A stretch of 5,585 nucleotides of DNA. Source: Bacteroidetes bacterium GWA2_30_7. GTDB lineage: Bacteria; Bacteroidota; Bacteroidia; Bacteroidales; GWF2-33-38. The stretch is taken from positions 1 to 5,585 of the forward strand of contig MENC01000152.1 in NCBI GenBank assembly GCA_001768155.1. Reading direction: 5' to 3'. Position 1 is the stretch's first letter; the number at the start of each line of letters is the position of its first letter. Made by a program: the position numbers and the translations under genes. The notes under the pieces are model-generated. The model saw nothing but the letters and a program-made list of their open reading frames with translations, was not told the origin of the DNA and did no database searches. Shown piece after piece: positions 1 through 5,585 of this stretch.

Positions 1-32
1 TATCTCAAATTAAATCAAAACCGAAAAAATAG
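1..32 (+). pseudogene. Duplicated 3' end of the M48 protease gene (fragment at window edge)
   Basis: Read on the plus strand from base 3, this encodes SQIKSKPKK and a TAG stop at 30-32. These are exactly the last nine residues and stop of the M48 protein encoded on the minus strand from 2401 to 185. The fragment is a consequence of the inverted repeat. Whether it belongs to a second, convergent gene copy that continues outside the window, or is only an assembly fold-back, cannot be decided here. It should not be counted as an independent gene. Confidence 0.6.
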
Positions 33-81
33 ATAATTAGTAAATGTTTGATTTTTCAGTCACTATTGTCCGATAAAAGTA

Positions 82-184
82 CAAAATTTAATCTACTGAT
101 TTTCAATTAATATATGTTTTGAAAAACTAATTTTATACTTTTATCGGACAATAGTGACTGAAAAATCAAACATTTACTAATTAT
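82..184. other. Non-coding stretch downstream of the M48 gene
   Basis: These 103 bases hold the unique spacer of the inverted repeat (82-135) and the part of its right arm beyond the M48 stop codon (136-184). I see no open reading frame, promoter-like TAnnTTTG motif or GC-rich hairpin with a U-tract. The only structure is the long repeat itself. A transcript running leftwards through it could fold into an 81-bp stem with a 54-base loop. Confidence 0.6.
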
Positions 185-2401
185 CTATTTTTTCGGTTTT
201 GATTTAATTTGAGATAAAGCATCGTATAAATACGAATTTAGTATGTCATTTTTATCTTTATCTACAACATAAACATCTGATTTGAATACAAGTTCACCTT
301 TTTCAATATCGTATAAATAAAAAGCAAAATTAAGATGAGAAACTTTTTTTGTTAAATAATAAAATCCGATTGGGATTCCAGTAATTGTAGCAGAATATGA
401 AATAAATTTACCCCATTCTGAATTAAATCCTCCTTTTGCAACAACCATTGATGTCCATGCAAAATATTTTGTGTTATATTTATCTACTAAACTTTTTACA
501 TATGGTGTAGATGTGTTAGTTACGTTTACACCATCATGTTCGATTAATTCATAAAACCAATTTGATATTTTACAATAATCGTTAAACCTGTCTGTTTCTG
601 AAGAAATTAAAATTTTATTGTCCAACATTTCGGTCTCTAAATTTACCTTTTTACACAATTTTTGTAATCTGTAGATATAGTCTATTTCACGCGTTTCTGA
701 ACCAATAAAATCAATCGGTTTGTCGTCATTACCAGTACCATATAATACAAAAGGATTTACTAAAACGATTTTATCTATTCCAAGCTTTTTCCCATATTTT
801 TTTTCAAGTTTTTCTTTTTTTAATTCAGCTTCGTTGTCTTTATCATCATCTTCAATGTTGTTTGAAAGTGCTTTATCGAATTTTGCAATAAAATCTTTAT
901 CCTTCATTAAATCCATAAATGCATAAGAATAAGTAACTTCTGCACTTTTTTTTAAGGATTGAATTTTCTTTTTATATTTAATTCGTTCGTATTTATCAAG
1001 TTTATTTAACTCTTCTTCAGATAATGTATCAACTTTCAATTCCTCAATTTTTTGAGTATAAAAATTTTCTTTAGTTAGTTTATTAATATTTGTCAGTTCG
1101 TTAAAAACCTCATCAGTAATATTATCCATAAAAGAATCGTCTTGAAATTCAACATGTAAATTCCATAAATAAAGAAGTGTAAGAACGTTTAATTCTTCTT
1201 TTGAAATTTCTTCAAAAAATGAATTAACCTGTTGTTTAGCTCCTTCAACTTTCTTTGGTTTTACATGTATATCGTTGTATATTTTTTTATTTTTATATTT
1301 ACATAATGAATATAGGCTTTTGGCAATAATTTCTTTTAAATACTTTGATTTATTTTTGCTTAATTTCATTAATACATATGCCGTATAGATAGCATCTTCA
1401 TACTGTCTATCAATGAGATATATATTGCATAATTCATACCTTGCTATATTTTTGATGTATTGAAAATTTTCTTCTGTAGAAACAATAAATTTTTTATTTC
1501 CTCCAGTTTCTTCCAAATCAACAATGCCATTCATTAATTCTCTTCTTTTTTTAATATTTGGATGGCTACTTTTAGAATCATCATAATCTTCAATTGCAGA
1601 AATCGGATTTAATTCAGTAGTTGTAAATGAATCTGGAAACTTAAAATGTTCAGTTTCAAAAAATGATTTATTAAAATCAATTTCTTCGATAGGAAGATAT
1701 GAATATAAAAGAATATCAAACATTTTTTTAATTTCTTCAGTAGAATAATCTGTTTTTGAATAAAATGTTTCAAAACCTTGTTTATCTGCTTCTGTCTCAT
1801 TCTCTTGTGAATAATTAATAAATGATGATAATCGTAAATCTTTATCTACTCCTCTGTAATTTCCTTTTCCTTTTACTAAATCATCCTTAATAATATAACT
1901 GTTAATGCTATGTTCGTTTTTTATATGAATTATTTCGTGAGAAAGTATAAATGCTAATTGTGCTTCGTTTTGAAGTTGGGCTAATAAACCTACGGTAACA
2001 AATATTATCCCCTGATCAGTTGCAAAAGCATTTACTTCTGATGTTTTTAAAATGTAAAATCTGATTTTTGAGTCTAATTGAGGAAATTCTTTAAGTAAAT
2101 TTCTACCAACTTTATTAACATATCCAGATAATGTATCGTTGAATATAATAAATCCACTTCTTAAAATTCTATCAATATTAAAATTATTTTCTAAATAGAA
2201 CTCCTTTTTTGTTTTTTTTTCGCTCCAGGAATTATTTTTTGAAATTGTGCTAGTGCTTTCAATATACTTATCTGTTGTTTTTTTTATAAAGTCTTCAGGA
2301 ATTTTTCCTTTTGATTGAAGTGGTTGAAAGTTGTCTAAATCCTGAGCTTTCAACAATACATTCATGAATAAAAAAAGAGTCGAAAAAATTAATATTCTCA
2401 T
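185..2401 (-). CDS. Secreted M48 family zinc metalloprotease with long C-terminal extension
   Basis: A 738-residue protein, probably an exported peptidase acting in the periplasm or at the outer membrane. A signal peptide is visible (residues 1-19, hydrophobic core then LKA, likely cleaved before Q20). The M48 domain spans roughly 70-290. It shows the zinc and catalytic motif HEIIH at 155-159, an ExEAD motif at 202-206 that should supply the third zinc ligand, and a SSHP motif at 278-281 followed by RRxL, as in BepA/LoiP-type M48 proteins. Residues about 305-365 look helical and TPR-like, which recalls the M48-plus-TPR layout of BepA. A very charged Lys/Glu/Asp-rich helical stretch covers about 450-530. 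An alpha/beta domain from about 533 to 735 has no family I can assign with confidence. The catalytic motif is intact, so the protein is probably active. The start at 2401 is supported by the signal peptide that follows it; no Shine-Dalgarno sequence is visible. The last codons lie inside the inverted repeat. The substrate is unknown, and a role in envelope protein quality control is inference from the family. Confidence 0.9.
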   Translation of the reverse strand: MRILIFSTLFLFMNVLLKAQDLDNFQPLQSKGKIPEDFIKKTTDKYIESTSTISKNNSWSEKKTKKEFYLENNFNIDRILRSGFIIFNDTLSGYVNKVGRNLLKEFPQLDSKIRFYILKTSEVNAFATDQGIIFVTVGLLAQLQNEAQLAFILSHEIIHIKNEHSINSYIIKDDLVKGKGNYRGVDKDLRLSSFINYSQENETEADKQGFETFYSKTDYSTEEIKKMFDILLYSYLPIEEIDFNKSFFETEHFKFPDSFTTTELNPISAIEDYDDSKSSHPNIKKRRELMNGIVDLEETGGNKKFIVSTEENFQYIKNIARYELCNIYLIDRQYEDAIYTAYVLMKLSKNKSKYLKEIIAKSLYSLCKYKNKKIYNDIHVKPKKVEGAKQQVNSFFEEISKEELNVLTLLYLWNLHVEFQDDSFMDNITDEVFNELTNINKLTKENFYTQKIEELKVDTLSEEELNKLDKYERIKYKKKIQSLKKSAEVTYSYAFMDLMKDKDFIAKFDKALSNNIEDDDKDNEAELKKEKLEKKYGKKLGIDKIVLVNPFVLYGTGNDDKPIDFIGSETREIDYIYRLQKLCKKVNLETEMLDNKILISSETDRFNDYCKISNWFYELIEHDGVNVTNTSTPYVKSLVDKYNTKYFAWTSMVVAKGGFNSEWGKFISYSATITGIPIGFYYLTKKVSHLNFAFYLYDIEKGELVFKSDVYVVDKDKNDILNSYLYDALSQIKSKPKK

Positions 2402-2429
2402 ATTCTATGTATAACTGGTTAACGTAACA

Positions 2430-2461
2430 CAAATAAATTAAATTTTACACAAATTATACAA
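2430..2461 (-). promoter_or_regulatory. Possible weak promoter for the M48 gene
   Basis: The 110-base gap between rlmB and the M48 gene reads, on the minus strand, TTTATTTG at 2437-2430. This is one mismatch from the Bacteroidota -7 consensus TAnnTTTG. A TTG lies 21 bases upstream (2461-2459), within the usual spacing for the -33 element. The region is so AT-rich that such matches arise easily by chance. The gap length is compatible with a separate promoter, but read-through from rlmB is equally possible. I see no convincing terminator after rlmB in this gap. Confidence 0.25.
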
Positions 2462-2511
2462 TTATACTAAATAAATATTTTATATTAAATAACATTTTTT
2501 GTTCTATACGA

Positions 2512-3255
2512 TTATATCATTCTCGACCTTATTATTTCATATAAAATAATCCCGGCTGAAACTGAAACATTCAATGAGGCTATTTCTCCAAACAAAGGTA
2601 TTTTCACAGTCAAATCCGATTCTTTAATAATTGAAGATGAAATACCTGTATCTTCGGCTCCCATTACCAATGCTAAAGGAAATTGATAATTGGTTTCGTA
2701 AATTGTTTGTTTTGCTTTTTCTGTTGCAGATATTATTTTTAAACCCGAATCTTTTAAAAATGAGATGGTTCTTTCTAAGTTGAATGTTCTACATATTTGC
2801 AATTTAACTATTGCACCTGCCGAAGTTTTAATAGATTCTGAATTGATTTGAGCTGAACCATTTGCAGGTATAACAATTGCATCAACTCCTGCACATTCGG
2901 CAGTTCGACAGATTGAACCAAAATTTCTGACATCGGTAATATGGTCGAGGATTAAAATTAATGGAGTTTTTCCATTTTCGTATAAAAAAGGAATAATTTT
3001 TTCGATTTCGGCATATTCAATTTTTGAAATAAATGCTACAACCCCCTGATGATTAAGGTTTGTTAAGCTATTTAATTTTTCAACAGGAACAAATTGAAAT
3101 GGAACATTTTTACCTTTCAGTATTCGATATAATTCTTTCCAGCTATCGCTTTCAATCCCTTTTTTTACAAATATTTTTTCAATTTCCTGATTATTCTGAA
3201 TTGCTTCAATTAAAGGTCTGATTCCAAAAATTAGTTCCGATTTTTTTTTAAACAT
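2512..3255 (-). CDS. rlmB: 23S rRNA (guanosine(2251)-2'-O)-methyltransferase RlmB
   Basis: A 247-residue SPOUT-class (TrmH/SpoU family) methyltransferase, about the usual length of RlmB. The family transfers a methyl group from S-adenosylmethionine to the ribose of G2251 in the peptidyl-transferase P-loop of 23S rRNA, in the cytoplasm. Residues about 6-80 form the N-terminal substrate-binding domain, with the typical opening FGIRPLIEAI. The catalytic knotted domain follows. Motif 1 is at about 103-121 (D104, N111, R117 in TDVRNFGSICRTAE), motif 2 at 196-205 (LVMGAEDTGI with E201), and motif 3 at 219-240 (IP.FG...SLNVSVSAGI, with S227, N229 and S231). All conserved polar residues expected of the family are present. 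The start lies 10 bases after the stop of the PD40-protein gene, which points to co-transcription. An A9 run sits at codons 3-5 (3241-3249 as T on the plus strand). TrmH-type tRNA methyltransferase is the alternative, but the N-terminal domain and motif 3 favour RlmB. Confidence 0.93.
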   Translation of the reverse strand: MFKKKSELIFGIRPLIEAIQNNQEIEKIFVKKGIESDSWKELYRILKGKNVPFQFVPVEKLNSLTNLNHQGVVAFISKIEYAEIEKIIPFLYENGKTPLILILDHITDVRNFGSICRTAECAGVDAIVIPANGSAQINSESIKTSAGAIVKLQICRTFNLERTISFLKDSGLKIISATEKAKQTIYETNYQFPLALVMGAEDTGISSSIIKESDLTVKIPLFGEIASLNVSVSAGIILYEIIRSRMI

Positions 3256-3265
3256 TTTATAAGTG

Positions 3266-4798
3266 TTAGTTTGGATTTGTTAGCATTATTGTTTCAAATT
3301 TATCATATTTTTCGGGGCTTAGAGCAATCTTTTGCGGATAAAAACCAGAAGATATAATTTCTAATATAATACCATCAATTAATGGTAATGAAAGCATAAA
3401 ATTTCCAATAAAATTATTATTTTCAATGGTTTTAATTGTTTTATTAACACCACTTTCTGTAATAATTACATTAATTGTAGCTATTGCGGGTTGGTTAGTA
3501 ATTCCATTAATTATTTTACCTGAATAAGTTATATATGGTTTTGAGTCTGGAAATACTAATTCAAAAATATTTTTGTCGTCAATATCATCAGATGAAGTGC
3601 GAGAAATATAACCATATTTATTGTTTGCTGTTATAGATAATAAAAAGTCATTATCGTAAGAATTTATAGGATATCCGGCATTAGCTGCTTTAATCCAAGT
3701 TTTTCCATCTATTGTAGATGTTTTACAAATATCTATACCTCCTATTGAAAAATATCCATCGGATGAAAAATAAAGAGTTTTTTGGTCTGGAAAAAGAAAA
3801 GGATATGTTTCGTTAGACTTAGTATTAATTTTTGTACCCATATTTTTTGGTTTTGCCCAGTTAACTTCATCAACCAGAAACGTTTGATACAAGTCAAATC
3901 CTCCAGTTCCGCCCGTTTTATTACTGCTATATATAATTTCTTTATTGTCGGAAGAAATCGTTACTCCTGACACAATTTCATCTGATTTTAAAATATCAAT
4001 TTGTCTTGAATCGACACACATTTCGTTGTTAACAATGCACATATTTAGCGAATTACGAAATTTAAAAACTACTGCATTTCCGTCTGATGAAATTCCCTGA
4101 ACATCGACTTCTCCGGGTGCATAACCTTCAAAAAACAAGTTTTCGGGTTCTTGCCATTCGTCTAATAATTTTGTGCTTTTTAGAACAATTTTTAACGAGT
4201 CGATTTTTGTATTTTTCTTTTTAATAATTCTGGTGAAAAACAAATTATTCCCATCGGCTGTTACAAATGGCATTGATTCAATATTTTCAGTATTTATTTT
4301 ATTGCCCAACATACTGGATTTTATCTTCATAGTGTCTTTAAAATACTTTTTTCCATTTTTAATATATGATAAATATGCTGGAAGTTTATTTTGTTGTTGT
4401 TCATCGAAAATAGAACTTTGCTGATATTTTTTTAGCATCAATTCTGCTTTTTTAAAGTCGTAAATCTTTAAATATAACTTTCCTAAGTCAAGAAATAAAT
4501 CAGGAGGCAGCATAAACTGATTCTTTTTTATAGCAAATTCTAAAAAAGGAAGTGATTTTTTTTGGGTATTTAAATTTTCGGAATTAAGATAGCAAGCTCC
4601 TAAATAATATTCAACTTCAAAATCGTCTTTATCAACTTCGTTTAATTCTATTAGAATTTTTTGTGCTTCGTCAAATCTGTCTTCATTAAATAATTTTATA
4701 GCATCACCTAATTGTTTTTTTATTTCTTTTTTGTTTTGAGAATATAATATAATTTGAAAAGAAAATAATAACAGAAATGTTACAAATAATTTAACCAT
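3266..4798 (-). CDS. Exported TPR and PD40 beta-propeller protein with regulatory-like C-terminal domain
   Basis: A 510-residue protein with a signal peptide (1-20, hydrophobic, ending LYS before Q21), so probably periplasmic. No lipobox cysteine is visible at the cleavage site. Residues about 22-130 are helical TPR-like repeats, for example around 28-53, 61-92 and 101-126. From about 172 to 415 there are five WD40-like (PD40) blades, with recurring SSDG/TADG-type turns and aromatic strands near 175-190, 230-247, 277-305, 329-358 and 380-412. The segments GTGGFDLY (297-304) and SIGGIDICKT (351-360) are typical of Bacteroidota PD40 proteins. Residues about 421-505 look like a carboxypeptidase-regulatory-like beta-sandwich (YSGKIINGITNQPAIATINV, then ENNNFIGNF). 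TPR, PD40 and this domain occur in the same order in PorE-like proteins of the type IX secretion system, but those end in an OmpA-like peptidoglycan-binding domain that is absent here. The stop is 10 bases before rlmB, so no hidden domain follows. The role is not known; a protein-binding scaffold in the envelope is inference. Confidence 0.85.
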   Translation of the reverse strand: MVKLFVTFLLLFSFQIILYSQNKKEIKKQLGDAIKLFNEDRFDEAQKILIELNEVDKDDFEVEYYLGACYLNSENLNTQKKSLPFLEFAIKKNQFMLPPDLFLDLGKLYLKIYDFKKAELMLKKYQQSSIFDEQQQNKLPAYLSYIKNGKKYFKDTMKIKSSMLGNKINTENIESMPFVTADGNNLFFTRIIKKKNTKIDSLKIVLKSTKLLDEWQEPENLFFEGYAPGEVDVQGISSDGNAVVFKFRNSLNMCIVNNEMCVDSRQIDILKSDEIVSGVTISSDNKEIIYSSNKTGGTGGFDLYQTFLVDEVNWAKPKNMGTKINTKSNETYPFLFPDQKTLYFSSDGYFSIGGIDICKTSTIDGKTWIKAANAGYPINSYDNDFLLSITANNKYGYISRTSSDDIDDKNIFELVFPDSKPYITYSGKIINGITNQPAIATINVIITESGVNKTIKTIENNNFIGNFMLSLPLIDGIILEIISSGFYPQKIALSPEKYDKFETIMLTNPN

Positions 4799-4817
4799 TT
4801 TTTATTTTTTAATAACG

Positions 4818-4825
4818 CAAAGTTA
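4818..4825 (-). promoter_or_regulatory. Bacteroidota-type -7 promoter element for the PD40 gene and rlmB
   Basis: On the minus strand 4825-4818 reads TAACTTTG, an exact match to the Bacteroidota -7 consensus TAnnTTTG. It ends 19 bases before the start codon of the PD40 gene, leaving a short AT-rich leader. No clear TTTG -33 element is found at the expected distance (around 4843-4850), so the promoter is only half supported. If real, it would drive the PD40 gene and rlmB independently of the upstream GWxTD gene. Confidence 0.5.
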
Positions 4826-4875
4826 ATTTTATTTCTATAATTAAGTTTTGTATTGCTTCTTATTTAGAATAAAAG

Positions 4876-5585
4876 TTATTTTGAAATTGCGAATACTCTG
4901 CCACTTCTCCAAGTTTCAATAGCCTGATACCAAACGCTTTTATAGCTATCTGTTCTAAACAATTCGTAATCGTTATCGGTAAATTTATTTTCTACTTTTT
5001 GAAAAATAAAGGATAAATTACCAATACTACTTTGGGTATAAATCCACTTTTCAGCATTTTTAGTTTTATAAACAATTGATGGTGGTCCGAGTATAATATA
5101 CATCATTCCTCTATCTGTCATCCAGCCTTCTTTATAACTTATAAAGTAAACGTTTGCAAAAATTACACGGCTATAAAATATTTTAATTAATGCTTTTGCA
5201 CGGCTTGCGTTACCAGCAGATTTGAGCCAAAAATTATCAACCGCATTTTTTTTATCAGCAAACATATCCATATCATTAAATTCCTTTGCAGAAGTCAAAT
5301 ATCTTAATGGTTGTAATAGTTTTTCTGATGTTTCGACCAATGGATAGTTATCATTAAAGCATAATATTATAAATCCTGAATCGCCAATACTATCGGGCGA
5401 AATTTTATAAAAACCTATTTTTGAAATTGCTATTTTACAGCTATCTGATAAATTTATTTGCCAAGTACTATCAGGTTTTAAATTAATTGCTTTATTGCCC
5501 GAAAGCGAAAACGGTGGCGATGGCATTCGATTAATATTTTGGTAATATTTTACAAATAATTTTGTATTATTTGCCCTTTCAGAAG
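4876..5585 (-). CDS. GWxTD domain-containing protein, C-terminal part (5' end outside window)
   Basis: The reading frame is open from the right window edge to a TAA at 4878-4876, giving about 236 codons of the C-terminal part. The ATG at 5526 is not taken as the start. The in-frame codons upstream of it (SERANNTKLFVKYYQNINR) are open to the edge and fit the aromatic, basic segment that precedes the PxPPF motif in this family. The name-giving motif is GWMTDRG, with GWxTD encoded at 5127-5113. It is followed by a conserved MMYIILGPPSIVY stretch and then by WIYTQ and LSFIFQ strands, all typical of GWxTD domains. The C-terminus has YQAIETWRSGRVF, also usual for the family. GWxTD proteins of Bacteroidota are mostly exported, and their biochemical role is unknown to me. 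Whether this one has a signal peptide lies outside the window. The PD40 gene starts 77 bases downstream, with a promoter element in the gap. Confidence 0.88.
   Translation of the reverse strand, partial: SERANNTKLFVKYYQNINRMPSPPFSLSGNKAINLKPDSTWQINLSDSCKIAISKIGFYKISPDSIGDSGFIILCFNDNYPLVETSEKLLQPLRYLTSAKEFNDMDMFADKKNAVDNFWLKSAGNASRAKALIKIFYSRVIFANVYFISYKEGWMTDRGMMYIILGPPSIVYKTKNAEKWIYTQSSIGNLSFIFQKVENKFTDNDYELFRTDSYKSVWYQAIETWRSGRVFAISK

Larger units (their letters stand above)
1..216. repeat. Perfect 81-bp inverted repeat with 54-bp spacer
   Basis: Bases 1-81 are the exact reverse complement of 136-216, with 82-135 between them as spacer. After one mismatch (82 against 135) six more bases pair (83-88 with 129-134), and then the similarity ends. 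The right arm includes the stop codon and final codons of the M48 protease gene (185-216) plus 49 bases downstream of it (136-184). The left arm therefore carries a second, oppositely oriented copy of that gene end. The left arm reaches base 1, so the repeat may be longer than seen here. It is far too long and AT-rich to be an ordinary intrinsic terminator, and no GC-rich stem with a U-tract is present. It may be a fold-back artefact at a contig end or a genuine inverted duplication. The identity is seen directly; the origin is inferred. Confidence 0.97.

Noticed and set aside
1..216. Inverted repeat as an insertion-sequence or transposon end
   Set aside because: There is no transposase and no target-site duplication, and the repeat consists of host gene sequence rather than element termini.
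720..926. Plus-strand open frame inside the M48 gene
   Set aside because: It is antisense to a clearly coding gene with intact family motifs. Its Ser/Phe-rich product mirrors the Lys/Glu/Asp-rich stretch on the other strand.
1609..1800. Minus-strand open frame overlapping the M48 gene in another frame
   Set aside because: It lies wholly within the M48 gene, and its Ile/Leu/Lys/His-rich composition is what AT-rich out-of-frame reading gives. No domain is recognisable.
2462..2500. AT-only hairpin downstream of rlmB as a terminator
   Set aside because: Only a five-pair AATAT/ATATT stem with no GC pairs is present. Such structures are expected by chance in this composition.
3782..3970. Plus-strand open frame inside the PD40 gene
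   Set aside because: It is antisense to the conserved PD40 blades and has no recognisable features.
4173..4424. Plus-strand open frame with hydrophobic stretches inside the PD40 gene
   Set aside because: The Phe/Ile-rich product is the antisense of Lys/Asn-rich coding sequence and resembles a membrane protein only by composition.
4858..4875. Short inverted repeat after the GWxTD stop as a terminator
   Set aside because: The stem is about eight AT-rich pairs with a bulge and no following U-tract on the minus strand, so it is too weak to call.
5524..5526. ATG as start of the GWxTD gene
   Set aside because: The frame stays open upstream to the window edge and the upstream residues fit the family, so this is an internal methionine.

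Overview
This is a strongly AT-rich window whose genes point to a member of the Bacteroidota. The grounds are a PD40-propeller protein, a GWxTD-domain protein, a secreted M48 metalloprotease with a long C-terminal extension, start codons without a Shine-Dalgarno sequence, and one good Bacteroidota-type -7 promoter element. The sequence does not allow a genus to be named.

All four real genes lie on the minus strand, so they are transcribed from high to low coordinates. First is the C-terminal part of a GWxTD-domain protein (5585 to 4876), whose start lies outside the window. After 77 bases comes a secreted TPR plus PD40 beta-propeller protein (4798 to 3266). Ten bases later comes rlmB, the 23S rRNA Gm2251 methyltransferase (3255 to 2512). 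After 110 bases comes a large secreted M48 zinc metalloprotease (2401 to 185). The tight spacing of the PD40 gene and rlmB suggests co-transcription. The M48 gene may have its own weak promoter. Three of the four products look exported or cell-envelope related, and rlmB is a housekeeping rRNA-modification gene beside them.

The left end (1 to 216) is the one structurally striking part. A perfect 81-base inverted repeat (1-81 against 136-216) surrounds a 54-base spacer. It carries the last codons and stop of the M48 gene in both orientations. The left arm runs off the window edge, so the full extent is unknown. It could be an assembly or amplification fold-back at a contig end, or a real inverted duplication with two M48 gene copies facing each other.

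I saw no tRNA, rRNA, CRISPR array, insertion sequence or riboswitch. I found no convincing evidence of a previously undescribed system. The most useful leads are the inverted repeat, the unassigned C-terminal part of the M48 protein, and the PD40 protein that lacks the OmpA-like domain seen in its best-known relatives.
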